In this document: positions 1-14,400 of the stretch, piece after piece
Numbering within the stretch: position 1 is the first letter of the stretch
Layout: the number at the start of each line of letters is the position of its first letter
Assembly (NCBI GenBank): GCA_033675265.1
Contig: JAUJYZ010001110.1
Coordinates: forward strand, 462,501 to 526,500
Direction of reading: 5' to 3'
DNA: 64,000 nt
Source of the DNA: Actinostola sp. cb2023
Lineage: Eukaryota; Cnidaria; Anthozoa; Actiniaria; Actinostolidae
The notes under the pieces: model-generated
What the model was told of the DNA's origin: nothing
Database searches by the model: none
Seen by the model: only the letters and a program-made list of their open reading frames with translations
Made by a program: the position numbers and the translations under genes

Positions 1-1666
1 GTAGCAGCAGATTGGAAGCAGCAGATTCGACCAGCAAGCAGATTGGTAGCAGCAGATTGGAAGCAGCAGATTCGACCAGCAAGCAGATTGGTAGCAGCAG
101 ATTGGAAGGAGCAGATTCGACCAGCAGCAGATTCGACCAGCAGCAGATTGGAAGCAGCAGATTCGACCAGCAAGCAGATTGGTAGCAGCAGATTGGAAGC
201 AGCAGATTCGACCAGCAGCAGATTGGTAGCAGCAGATTCGACCAGCAGCAGATTCGACCAGCAGCAGATTGGAAGCAGTAGATTGGTAGCAGCAGATTGG
301 TAGCAGCAGATTGGAAGCAGTAGATAGGTAGGGTAGCAGCAGATTGGAAGCAGCAGTTTGGTAGCAGCAGATAGGAAGCAGCAGATTGGTAGCAGAAGAT
401 TGGTAGCAGCAGATTGGAAGCAGCAGATTCGACCAGCAAGCAGATTGGTAGCAGCAGATTGGAAGCAGCAGATTGGTAGCAGCAGATTGGTAGCAGCAGA
501 TTGGAAGCAGCAGATTCGACCAGCAAGCAGATTGGAAGCAGCAGATTGGTAGCAGCAGATTGGTAGCAGCAGATTGGAAGCAGAAGATTGGTAGCAGCAG
601 ATTGGTAGCAGCAGATTGGAAGCAGCAGATTGGTAGCAGCAGATTGGTAGCAGCAGATTGGTAGCAGCAGATTCGACCAGCAAGCAGATTGGTAGCAGCA
701 GATTGGAAGCAGCAGATTGGTAGCAGCAGATTGGAAGCAGCAGATTCGACCAGCAGCAGATTGGAAGCAGTAGATTGGTAGCAGCAGATTGGTAGCAGCT
801 GATTGGTAGCAGCAGATTGGAAGGAGCAGATTCGACCAGCAGCAGATTCGACCAGCAGCAGATTGGAAGCAGCAGATTGGAAGCAGTAGATTGGTAGCAG
901 CAGATTGGTAGCAGCAGATTGGAAGCAGTAGATAGGTAGCAGCAGATTGGAAGCAGCAGTTTGGTAGCAGCAGATAGGAAGCAGCAGATTGGTAGCAGAA
1001 GATTGGTAGCAGCAGATTGGAAGCAGCAGATTCGACCAGCAAGCAGATTGGTAGCAGCAGATTGGAAGCAGCAGATTGGTAGCAGCAGATTGGTAGCAGC
1101 AGATTGGAAGCAGCAGATTCGACCAGCAAGCAGATTGGAAGCAGCAGATTGGTAGCAGCAGATTGGTAGCAGCAGATTGGAAGCAGAAGATTGGTAGCAG
1201 CAGATTGGTAGCAGCAGATTGGAAGCAGCAGATTGGTAGCAGCAGATTGGTAGCAGCAGATTGGTAGCAGCAGATTCGACCAGCAAGCAGATTGGTAGCA
1301 GCAGATTGGTAGCAGCAGATTGGTTGCAGCAGATTGGAAGCAGCAGATTGGTAGCAGCAGATTGGTAGCAGCAGATTGGAAGCAGCAGATTCGACCAGCA
1401 GCAGATTGGAAGCAGTAGATTGGTAGCAGCAGATTGGTAGCAGCTGATTGGTAGCAGCAGATTGGAAGGAGCAGATTCGACCAGCAGCAGATTCGACCAG
1501 CAGCAGATTCGACCAGCAGCAGATTGGAAGCAGCAGATTGGTAGCAGCAGATTGGTAGCAGCAGATTGGTAGCAGCAGATTGGTAGCAGCAGATTGGAAG
1601 CAGCAGATTCGACTAGCAAGCAGATTGGTAGCAGCAGATTGGAAGCAGCAGATTGGTAGCAGCAGA
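1..1666. repeat. 14-bp tandem repeat (satellite), truncated at the window edge
   Basis: The core unit is gtagcagcagattg, alternating with gaagcagcagattg and 16-17-bp variants containing attcgacca. A higher-order period is visible: about 358-800 recurs almost unchanged at about 961-1400, a shift of 603 bp. Open frames run through it because the unit lacks stop codons in some frames, but the peptides are only repeats of VAADWKQQI and do not look like a gene. A 41-base stretch at 125-165 is identical to 33383-33423 in the arm of an inverted-repeat element, which suggests the source of the satellite. Confidence 0.95.
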
Positions 1667-2489
1667 CGAAGGACGATCCGAACTGTCTGACTATTATTAT
1701 AAGAAATTTCTCGTCCTATTTGAACATTGTTTGCCAAGCATCTTTGCGGTAAGCCTCAATGCAAATTCAAATGTGATAAGAGCTCTACTAAAATTTCTGA
1801 CGGATATTAAGCAAGTGTATTGTTGAGCATTAGAGAACCAGAGCGCCATCAGTTCGAATAATGTTTAAATTCAAATCAGTCTTAAAAACGCACAACAAAC
1901 CAAAATATTGATGCTCTTTACAATGTAAAACTTTAAAAACAAATAAAGACAACACTAGCAAAAGCGAAATGTCCTATTATAGCTTAATTTTGTGAAATGG
2001 TTAGGTTTTGGTGTCCATCTAATCAGGGCTAGTATGTCGTTCAATATATGATCTTCTACTCAGTAGAAAAACAAACCCGAACCAATTTGAAATTAAAATC
2101 TCGATGGTTAAAAGTCATTGAAAGTCATTGTAGAGCTATTTTACGTTTCAAATGAAAACTACATTAAAGAAGGTAATATATTCCCGATGAATTCGCCCTG
2201 TGTACATTGTTTATGACATTTAAACTGAAATATGCATATTAATAAGGGGATTCCCCGAAATATCCACCACTGTATTCTTCTCTAGAAATGCGTAGAAAGA
2301 GCTTTTTCGACCCTTTTTCTTTTTTTTACTTGCGAACATTCGGACTGAGCGTCCATGACCATAATCAGGGAGAAATATGTTTCAATATTCGCCATGACAA
2401 TGCCTTGTGAAAGATACAAAACTAAATTAAAAATGTAAACAAACTGCGCGTGCTCTTATATCTGGAATGCACGAAGAGAATGATTTGTT
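1667..2489. other. Non-repetitive spacer between two satellites
   Basis: No supportable gene is seen. The stretch is AT-rich with stops in all frames. It contains the palindrome ggggattcccc at 2246-2256, a motif that recurs three times near 22.3, 25.1 and 28.5 kb. Confidence 0.6.
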
Positions 2490-5400
2490 TACAACGATCC
2501 ATGTAGGACTATTCATGGCAGTATGGCGCTTAGTCGTTCGTTTATTTGTTGTTGTGTAAATGCTTGTTAACGATCCATGTAGGACTATTCATGGCAGTAT
2601 GGCGCTTAGTCGTTCGTTTATTTGTTGTTGTGTAAATGCTTTGTTTATAACGATCCATGTAGACTATTCATGGCAGTATGGCGCTTAGTCGTTCGTTTAT
2701 TTGTTGTTGTGTAAATGATTTGATTATAACGATCCATGTAGGACTATTCATGGCAGTATGGCCCTTAGTCGTTCGTTTATTTGTTGTTGTGTAAATGCTT
2801 GTTAACGATCCATGTAGACTATTCATGGCAGTATGGCCCTTAGTCGTTCGTTTATTTGTTGTTGTGTAAATGATTTGATTATAACGATCCATGTAGGACT
2901 ATTCATGGCAGTATGGCGCTTAGTCGTTCGTTTATTTGTTGTTGTGTAAATGCTTTGTTTATAACGATCCATGTAGGACTATTCATGGCAGTATGGCGCT
3001 TAGTCGTTCGTTTATTTGTTGTTGTGTAAATGCTTTGTTTATAACGATCCATGTAGACTATTCATGGCAGTATGGCGCTTAGTCGTTCGTTTATTTGTTG
3101 TTGTGTAAATGCTTGTTAACGATCCATGTAGGACTATTCATGGCAGTATGGCGTTTAGTCGTTCGTTTATTTGTTGTTGTGTAAATGCTTGTTAACGATC
3201 CATGTAGGACTATTCATGGCAGTATGGCGCTTAGTCGTTCGTTTATTTGTTGTTGTGTAAATGATTTGATTATAACGATCCATGTAGGACTATTCATGGC
3301 AGTATGGCGCTTAGTCGTTCGTTTATTTGTTGTTGTGTAAATGATTTGTTTACAACGATCCATGTAGGACTATTCATGGCAGTATGGCCCTTAGTCGTTC
3401 GTTTATTTGTTGTTGTGTAAATGATTTGATTATAACGATCCATGTAGACTATTCATGGCAGTATGGCGCTTAGTCGTTCGTTTATTTGTTGTTGTGTAAA
3501 TGATTTGTTTACAACGATCCATGTAGGACTATTCATGGCAGTATGGCCCTTAGTCGTTCGTTTATTTGTTGTTGTGTAAATGCTTGTTAACGATCCATGT
3601 AGACTATTCATGGCAGTATGGCCCTTAGTCGTTCGTTTATTTGTTGTTGTGTAAATGATTTGATTATAACGATCCATGTAGGACTATTCATGGCAGTATG
3701 GCGCTTAGTCGTTCGTTTATTTGTTGTTGTGTAAATGCTTGTTAACGATCCATGTAGGACTATTCATGGCAGTATGGCGCTTAGTCGTTCGTTTTTTTTG
3801 TTGTTGTGTAAATGCTTGTTAACGATCCATGTAGGACTATTCATGGCAGTATGGCCCTTAGTCGTTCGTTTATTTGTTGTTGTGTAAATGCTTTGTTTAC
3901 AACGATCCATGTAGACTATTCATGGCAGTATGGCGCTTAGTCGTTCGTTTATTTGTTGTTGTGTAAATGCTTTGTTTATAACGATCCATGTAGACTATTC
4001 ATGGCAGTATGGCGCTTAGTCGTTCGTTTATTTGTTGTTGTGTAAATGCTTGTTAACGATCCATGTAGGACTATTCATGGCAGTATGGCGCTTAGTCGTT
4101 CGTTTATTTGTTGTTGTGTAAATGCTTGTTAACGATCCATGTAGGACTATTCATGGCAGTATGGCGCTTAGTCGTTCGTTTATTTGTTGTTGTGTAAATG
4201 ATTTGATTATAACGATCCATGTAGGACTATTCATGGCAGTATGGCGCTTAGTCGTTCGTTTATTTGTTGTTGTGTAAATGATTTGTTTACAACGATCCAT
4301 GTAGGACTATTCATGGCAGTATGGCCCTTAGTCGTTCGTTTATTTGTTGTTGTGTAAATGATTTGATTATAACGATCCATGTAGGACTATTCATGGCAGT
4401 ATGGCGCTTAGTCGTTCGTTTATTTGTTGTTGTGTAAATGATTTGTTTACAACGATCCATGTAGGACTATTCATGGCAGTATGGCCCTTAGTCGTTCGTT
4501 TATTTGTTGTTGTGTAAATGATTTGATTATAACGATCCATGTAGGACTATTCATGGCAGTATGGCCCTTAGTCGTTCGTTTATTTGTTGTTTGTGTAAAT
4601 GCTTGTTAACGATCCATGTAGACTATTCATGGCAGTATGGCGCTTAGTCGTTCGTTTATTTGTTGTTGTGTAAATGATTTGATTATAACGATCCATGTAG
4701 GACTATTCATGGCAGTATGGCGCTTAGTCGTTCGTTTATTTGTTGTTGTGTAAATGATTTGTTTACAACGATCCATGTAGGACTATTCATGGCAGTATGG
4801 CCCTTAGTCGTTCGTTTATTTGTTGTTGTGTAAATGATTTGATTATAACGATCCATGTAGACTATTCATGGCAGTATGGCGCTTAGTCGTTCGTTTATTT
4901 GTTGTTGTGTAAATGCTTGTTAACGATCCATGTAGGACTATTCATGGCAGTATGGCGCTTAGTCGTTCGTTTATTTGTTGTTGTGTAAATGCTTGTTAAC
5001 GATCCATGTAGGACTATTCATGGCAGTATGGCGCTTAGTCGTTCGTTTATTTGTTGTTGTGTAAATGATTTGTTTACAACGATCCATGTAGACTATTCAT
5101 GGCAGTATGGCGCTTAGTCGTTCGTTTATTTGTTGTTGTGTAAATGATTTTGTTTATAACGATCCATGTAAGACTATTCATGGCAGTATGGCCCTTAGTC
5201 GTTCGTTTATTTGTTGTTGTGTAAATGCTTGTTAACGATCCATGTAGACTATTCATGGCAGTATGGCCCTTAGTCGTTCGTTTATTTGTTGTTGTGTAAA
5301 TGATTTGATTATAACGATCCATGTAGGACTATTCATGGCAGTATGGCGCTTAGTCGTTCGTTTATTTGTTGTTGTGTAAATGCTTGTTAACGATCCATGT

Positions 5401-8400
5401 AGGACTATTCATGGCAGTATGGCGCTTAGTCGTTCGTTTATTTGTTGTTGTGTAAATGCTTGTTAACGATCCATGTAGGACTATTCATGGCAGTATGGCC
5501 CTTAGTCGTTCGTTTATTTGTTGTTGTGTAAATGCTTTGTTTACAACGATCCATGTAGACTATTCATGGCAGTATGGCGCTTAGTCGTTCGTTTATTTGT
5601 TGTTGTGTAAATGATTTGATTATAACGATCCATGTAGGACTATTCATGGCAGTATGGCCCTTAGTCGTTCGTTTATTTGTTGTTGTGTAAATGCTTTGTT
5701 TACAACGATCCATGTAGACTATTCATGGCAGTATGGCGCTTAGTCGTTCGTTTATTTGTTGTTGTGTAAATGCTTTGTTTATAACGATCCATGTAGACTA
5801 TTCATGGCAGTATGGCGCTTAGTCGTTCGTTTATTTGTTGTTGTGTAAATGCTTGTTAACGATCCATGTAGGACTATTCATGGCAGTATGGCGCTTAGTC
5901 GTTCGTTTATTTGTTGTTGTGTAAATGCTTGTTAACGATCCATGTAGGACTATTCATGGCAGTATGGCGCTTAGTCGTTCGTTTATTTGTTGTTGTGTAA
6001 ATGATTTGATTATAACGATCCATGTAGGACTATTCATGGCAGTATGGCGCTTAGTCGTTCGTTTATTTGTTGTTGTGTAAATGATTTGTTTACAACGATC
6101 CATGTAGGACTATTCATGGCAGTATGGCCCTTAGTCGTTCGTTTATTTGTTGTTGTGTAAATGATTTGATTATAACGATCCATGTAGGACTATTCATGGC
6201 AGTATGGCGCTTAGTCGTTCGTTTATTTGTTGTTGTGTAAATGATTTGTTTACAACGATCCATGTAGGACTATTCATGGCAGTATGGCCCTTAGTCGTTC
6301 GTTTATTTGTTGTTGTGTAAATGATTTGATTATAACGATCCATGTAGGACTATTCATGGCAGTATGGCCCTTAGTCGTTCGTTTATTTGTTGTTGTGTAA
6401 ATGCTTGTTAACGATCCATGTAGACTATTCATGGCAGTATGGCGCTTAGTCGTTCGTTTATTTGTTGTTGTGTAAATGATTTGATTATAACGATCCATGT
6501 AGGACTATTCATGGCAGTATGGCGCTTAGTCGTTCGTTTATTTGTTGTTGTGTAAATGATTTGTTTACAACGATCCATGTAGGACTATTCATGGCAGTAT
6601 GGCCCTTAGTCGTTCGTTTATTTGTTGTTGTGTAAATGATTTGATTATAACGATCCATGTAGACTATTCATGGCAGTATGGCGCTTAGTCGTTCGTTTAT
6701 TTGTTGTTGTGTAAATGCTTGTTAACGATCCATGTAGGACTATTCATGGCAGTATGGCGCTTAGTCGTTCGTTTATTTGTTGTTGTGTAAATGCTTGTTA
6801 ACGATCCATGTAGGACTATTCATGGCAGTATGGCGCTTAGTCGTTCGTTTATTTGTTGTTGTGTAAATGATTTGTTTACAACGATCCATGTAGACTATTC
6901 ATGGCAGTATGGCGCTTAGTCGTTCGTTTATTTGTTGTTGTGTAAATGATTTGTTTATAACGATCCATGTAGGACTATTCATGGCAGTATGGCCCTTAGT
7001 CGTTCGTTTATTTGTTGTTGTGTAAATGCTTGTTAACGATCCATGTAGACTATTCATGGCAGTATGGCCCTTAGTCGTTCGTTTATTTGTTGTTGTGTAA
7101 ATGATTTGATTATAACGATCCATGTAGGACTATTCATGGCAGTATGGCGCTTAGTCGTTCGTTTATTTGTTGTTGTGTAAATGCTTGTTAACGATCCATG
7201 TAGGACTATTCATGGCAGTATGGCGCTTAGTCGTTCGTTTATTTGTTGTTGTGTAAATGCTTGTTAACGATCCATGTAGGACTATTCATGGCAGTATGGC
7301 CCTTAGTCGTTCGTTTATTTGTTGTTGTGTAAATGCTTTGTTTACAACGATCCATGTAGACTATTCATGGCAGTATGGCGCTTAGTCGTTCGTTTATTTG
7401 TTGTTGTGTAAATGATTTGATTATAACGATCCATGTAGGACTATTCATGGCAGTATGGCGCTTAGTCGTTCGTTTATTTGTTGTTGTGTAAATGCTTGTT
7501 AACGATCCATGTAGACTATTCATGGCAGTATGGCGCTTAGTCGTTCGTTTATTTGTTGTTGTGTAAATGCTTTGTTTATAACGATCCATGTAGGACTATT
7601 CATGGCAGTATGGCCCTTAGTCGTTCGTTTATTTGTTGTTGTGTAAATGCTTGTCAACGATCCATGTAGGACTATTCATGGCAGTATGGCCCTTAGACGT
7701 TCGTTTATTTGTTGTTGTGTAAATGATTTGTTTACAACGATCCATGTAGACTATTCATGGCAGTATGGCCCTTAGTCGTTCGTTTATTTGTTGTTGTGTA
7801 AATGCTTGTTAACGATCCATGTAGGACTATTCATGGCAGTATGGCCCTTAGTCGTTCGTTTATTTGTTGTTGTGTAAATGCTTTGTTTATAACGATCCAT
7901 GTAGGACTATTCATGGCAGTATGGCCCTTAGTCGTTCGTTTATTTGTTGTTGTGTAAATGCTTGTCAACGATCCATGTAGGACTATTCATGGCAGTATGG
8001 CCCTTAGACGTTCGTTTATTTGTTGTTGTGTAAATGATTTGTTTACAACGATCCATGTAGACTATTCATGGCAGTATGGCCCTTAGTCGTTCGTTTATTT
8101 GTTGTTGTGTAAATGCTTGTTAACGATCCATGTAGGACTATTCATGGCAGTATGGCGCTTAGTCGTTCGTTTATTTGTTGTTGTGTAAATGCTTGTTAAC
8201 GATCCATGTAGGACTATTCATGGCAGTATGGCCCTTAGACGTTCGTTTATTTGTTGTTGTGTAAATGATTTGTTTATAACGATCCATGTAGGACTATTCA
8301 TGGCAGTATGGCCCTTAGTCGTTCGTTTATTTGTTGTTGTGTAAATGATTTGTTTATAACGATCCATGTAGGACTATTCATGGCAGTATGGCCCTTAGTC

Positions 8401-11400
8401 GTTCGTTTATTTGTTGTTGTGTAAATGCTTGTTAACGATCCATGTAGGACTATTCATGGCAGTATGGCCCTTAGTCGTTCGTTTATTTGTTGTTGTGTAA
8501 ATGCTTTGTTTATAACGATCCATGTAGGACTATTCATGGCAGTATGGCCCTTAGTCGTTCGTTTATTTGTTGTTGTGTAAATGCTTGTCAACGATCCATG
8601 TAGGACTATTCATGGCAGTATGGCCCTTAGACGTTCGTTTATTTGTTGTTGTGTAAATGATTTGTTTACAACGATCCATGTAGACTATTCATGGCAGTAT
8701 GGCCCTTAGTCGTTCGTTTATTTGTTGTTGTGTAAATGCTTGTTAACGATCCATGTAGGACTATTCATGGCAGTATGGCGCTTAGTCGTTCGTTTATTTG
8801 TTGTTGTGTAAATGCTTGTTAACGATCCATGTAGGACTATTCATGGCAGTATGGCCCTTAGACGTTCGTTTATTTGTTGTTGTGTAAATGATTTGTTTAT
8901 AACGATCCATGTAGGACTATTCATGGCAGTATGGCCCTTAGTCGTTCGTTTATTTGTTGTTGTGTAAATGATTTGTTTATAACGATCCATGTAGGACTAT
9001 TCATGGCAGTATGGCCCTTAGTCGTTCGTTTATTTGTTGTTGTGTAAATGCTTGTTAACGATCCATGTAGGACTATTCATGGCAGTATGGCCCTTAGTCG
9101 TTCGTTTATTTGTTGTTGTGTAAATGATTTGATTATAACGATCCATGTAGGACTATTCATGGCAGTATGGCCCTTAGTCGTTCGTTTATTTGTTGTTGTG
9201 TAAATGATTTGTTTATAACGATCCATGTAGGACTATTCATGGCAGTATGGCGCTTAGTCGTTCGTTTATTTGTTGTTGTGTAAATGATTTGTTTATAACG
9301 ATCCATGTAGGACTATTCATGGCAGTATGGCCCTTAGTCGTTCGTTTATTTGTTGTTGTGTAAATGATTTGTTTATAACGATCCATGTAGGACTATTCAT
9401 GGCAGTATGGCCCTTAGTCGTTCGTTTATTTGTTGTTGTGTAAATGATTTGTTTATAACGATCCATGTAGGACTATTCATGGCAGTATGGCCCTTAGTCG
9501 TTCGTTTATTTGTTGTTGTGTAAATGCTTGTTAACGATCCATGTAGGACTATTCATGGCAGTATGGCCCTTAGTCGTTCGTTTATTTGTTGTTGTGTAAA
9601 TGATTTGATTATAACGATCCATGTAGGACTATTCATGGCAGTATGGCCCTTAGTCGTTCGTTTATTTGTTGTTGTGTAAATGATTTGTTTATAACGATCC
9701 ATGTAGGACTATTCATGGCAGTATGGCGCTTAGTCGTTCGTTTATTTGTTGTTGTGTAAATGATTTGTTTATAACGATCCATGTAGGACTATTCATGGCA
9801 GTATGGCCCTTAGACGTTCGTTTATTTGTTGTTGTGTAAATGATTTGATTATAACGATCCATGTAGACTATTCATGGCAGTATGGCGCTTAGTCGTTCGT
9901 TTATTTGTTGTTGTGTAAATGCTTGTTAACGATCCATGTATAACTATTCATGGCAGTATGGCGCTTAGTCGTTCGTTTATTTGTTGTTGTGTAAATGCTT
10001 GTTAACGATCCATGTAGGACTATTCATGGCAGTATGGCGCTTAGTCGTTCGTTTATTTGTTGTTGTGTAAATGCTTTGTTTACAACGATCCATGTAGACT
10101 ATTCATGGCAGTATGGCGCTTAGTCGTTCGTTTATTTGTTGTTGTGTAAATGATTTGATTATAACGATCCATGTAGGACTATTCATGGCAGTATGGCGCT
10201 TAGTCGTTCGTTTATTTGTTGTTGTGTAAATGCTTGTTAACGATCCATGTAGACTATTCATGGCAGTATGGCGCTTAGTCGTTCGTTTATTTGTTGTTGT
10301 GTAAATGCTTTGTTTATAACGATCCATGTAGGACTATTCATGGCAGTATGGCCCTTAGTCGTTCGTTTATTTGTTGTTGTGTAAATGCTTGTCAACGATC
10401 CATGTAGGACTATTCATGGCAGTATGGCCCTTAGACGTTCGTTTATTTGTTGTTGTGTAAATGATTTGTTTACAACGATCCATGTAGACTATTCATGGCA
10501 GTATGGCCCTTAGTCGTTCGTTTATTTGTTGTTGTGTAAATGCTTGTTAACGATCCATGTAGGACTATTCATGGCAGTATGGCCCTTAGTCGTTCGTTTA
10601 TTTGTTGTTGTGTAAATGCTTTGTTTATAACGATCCATGTAGGACTATTCATGGCAGTATGGCCCTTAGTCGTTCGTTTATTTGTTGTTGTGTAAATGCT
10701 TGTCAACGATCCATGTAGGACTATTCATGGCAGTATGGCCCTTAGACGTTCGTTTATTTGTTGTTGTGTAAATGATTTGTTTACAACGATCCATGTAGAC
10801 TATTCATGGCAGTATGGCCCTTAGTCGTTCGTTTATTTGTTGTTGTGTAAATGCTTGTTAACGATCCATGTAGGACTATTCATGGCAGTATGGCGCTTAG
10901 TCGTTCGTTTATTTGTTGTTGTGTAAATGCTTGTTAACGATCCATGTAGGACTATTCATGGCAGTATGGCCCTTAGACGTTCGTTTATTTGTTGTTGTGT
11001 AAATGATTTGTTTATAACGATCCATGTAGGACTATTCATGGCAGTATGGCCCTTAGTCGTTCGTTTATTTGTTGTTGTGTAAATGATTTGTTTATAACGA
11101 TCCATGTAGGACTATTCATGGCAGTATGGCCCTTAGTCGTTCGTTTATTTGTTGTTGTGTAAATGCTTGTTAACGATCCATGTAGGACTATTCATGGCAG
11201 TATGGCCCTTAGTCGTTCGTTTATTTGTTGTTGTGTAAATGATTTGATTATAACGATCCATGTAGGACTATTCATGGCAGTATGGCCCTTAGTCGTTCGT
11301 TTATTTGTTGTTGTGTAAATGATTTGTTTATAACGATCCATGTAGGACTATTCATGGCAGTATGGCGCTTAGTCGTTCGTTTATTTGTTGTTGTGTAAAT

Positions 11401-14400
11401 GATTTGTTTATAACGATCCATGTAGGACTATTCATGGCAGTATGGCCCTTAGACGTTCGTTTATTTGTTGTTGTGTAAATGATTTGTTTACAACGATCCA
11501 TGTAGACTATTCATGGCAGTATGGCCCTTAGTCGTTCGTTTATTTGTTGTTGTGTAAATGCTTGTTAACGATCCATGTAGGACTATTCATGGCAGTATGG
11601 CCCTTAGTCGTTCGTTTATTTGTTGTTGTGTAAATGCTTTGTTTATAACGATCCATGTAGGACTATTCATGGCAGTATGGCCCTTAGTCGTTCGTTTATT
11701 TGTTGTTGTGTAAATGCTTGTCAACGATCCATGTAGGACTATTCATGGCAGTATGGCCCTTAGACGTTCGTTTATTTGTTGTTGTGTAAATGATTTGTTT
11801 ACAACGATCCATGTAGACTATTCATGGCAGTATGGCCCTTAGTCGTTCGTTTATTTGTTGTTGTGTAAATGCTTGTTAACGATCCATGTAGGACTATTCA
11901 TGGCAGTATGGCGCTTAGTCGTTCGTTTATTTGTTGTTGTGTAAATGCTTGTTAACGATCCATGTAGGACTATTCATGGCAGTATGGCCCTTAGACGTTC
12001 GTTTATTTGTTGTTGTGTAAATGATTTGTTTATAACGATCCATGTAGGACTATTCATGGCAGTATGGCCCTTAGTCGTTCGTTTATTTGTTGTTGTGTAA
12101 ATGATTTGTTTATAACGATCCATGTAGGACTATTCATGGCAGTATGGCCCTTAGTCGTTCGTTTATTTGTTGTTGTGTAAATGCTTGTTAACGATCCATG
12201 TAGGACTATTCATGGCAGTATGGCCCTTAGTCGTTCGTTTATTTGTTGTTGTGTAAATGATTTGATTATAACGATCCATGTAGGACTATTCATGGCAGTA
12301 TGGCCCTTAGTCGTTCGTTTATTTGTTGTTTGTGTAAATGATTTGTTTATAACGATCCATGTAGGACTATTCATGGCAGTATGGCGCTTAGTCGTTCGTT
12401 TATTTGTTGTTGTGTAAATGATTTGTTTATAACGATCCATGTAGGACTATTCATGGCAGTATGGCCCTTAGACGTTCGTTTATTTGTTGTTGTGTAAATG
12501 ATTTGATTATAACGATCCATGTAGACTATTCATGGCAGTATGGCCCTTAGTCGTTCGTTTATTTGTTGTTGTGTAAATGCTTGTCAACGATCCATGTATA
12601 ACTATTCATGGCAGTATGGCCCTTAGTCGTTCGTTTATTTGTTGTTGTGTAAATGCTTGTCAACGATCCATGTATAACTATTCATGGTAGTATGGCGCTT
12701 AGTCGTTCGTTTATTTGTTGTTGTGTAAATGCTTGTCAACGATCCATGTATAACTATTCATGGCAGTATGGCGCTTAGTCGTTCGTTTATTTGTTGTTGT
12801 GTAAATGCTTTGTTTATAACGATCCATGTAGGACTATTCATGGCAGTATGGCCCTTAGTCGTTCGTTTATTTGTTGTTGTGTAAATGCTTGTCAACGATC
12901 CATGTAGGACTATTCATGGCAGTATGGCCCTTAGACGTTCGTTTATTTGTTGTTGTGTAAATGATTTGTTTACAACGATCCATGTAGACTATTCATGGCA
13001 GTATGGCCCTTAGTCGTTCGTTTATTTGTTGTTGTGTAAATGCTTGTTAACGATCCATGTAGGACTATTCATGGCAGTATGGCCCTTAGTCGTTCGTTTA
13101 TTTGTTGTTGTGTAAATGCTTTGTTTATAACGATCCATGTAGGACTATTCATGGCAGTATGGCCCTTAGTCGTTCGTTTATTTGTTGTTGTGTAAATGCT
13201 TGTCAACGATCCATGTAGGACTATTCATGGCAGTATGGCCCTTAGACGTTCGTTTATTTGTTGTTGTGTAAATGATTTGTTTACAACGATCCATGTAGAC
13301 TATTCATGGCAGTATGGCCCTTAGTCGTTCGTTTATTTGTTGTTGTGTAAATGCTTGTTAACGATCCATGTAGGACTATTCATGGCAGTATGGCGCTTAG
13401 TCGTTCGTTTATTTGTTGTTGTGTAAATGCTTGTTAACGATCCATGTAGGACTATTCATGGCAGTATGGCCCTTAGACGTTCGTTTATTTGTTGTTGTGT
13501 AAATGATTTGTTTACAACGATCCATGTAGACTATTCATGGCAGTATGGCCCTTAGTCGTTCGTTTATTTGTTGTTGTGTAAATGCTTGTTAACGATCCAT
13601 GTAGGACTATTCATGGCAGTATGGCCCTTAGTCGTTCGTTTATTTGTTGTTGTGTAAATGCTTTGTTTATAACGATCCATGTAGGACTATTCATGGCAGT
13701 ATGGCCCTTAGTCGTTCGTTTATTTGTTGTTGTGTAAATGCTTGTCAACGATCCATGTAGGACTATTCATGGCAGTATGGCCCTTAGACGTTCGTTTATT
13801 TGTTGTTGTGTAAATGATTTGTTTACAACGATCCATGTAGACTATTCATGGCAGTATGGCCCTTAGTCGTTCGTTTATTTGTTGTTGTGTAAATGCTTGT
13901 TAACGATCCATGTAGGACTATTCATGGCAGTATGGCGCTTAGTCGTTCGTTTATTTGTTGTTGTGTAAATGCTTGTTAACGATCCATGTAGGACTATTCA
14001 TGGCAGTATGGCCCTTAGACGTTCGTTTATTTGTTGTTGTGTAAATGATTTGTTTATAACGATCCATGTAGGACTATTCATGGCAGTATGGCCCTTAGTC
14101 GTTCGTTTATTTGTTGTTGTGTAAATGATTTGTTTATAACGATCCATGTAGGACTATTCATGGCAGTATGGCCCTTAGTCGTTCGTTTATTTGTTGTTGT
14201 GTAAATGCTTGTTAACGATCCATGTAGGACTATTCATGGCAGTATGGCCCTTAGTCGTTCGTTTATTTGTTGTTGTGTAAATGATTTGATTATAACGATC
14301 CATGTAGGACTATTCATGGCAGTATGGCCCTTAGTCGTTCGTTTATTTGTTGTTGTGTAAATGATTTGTTTATAACGATCCATGTAGGACTATTCATGGC

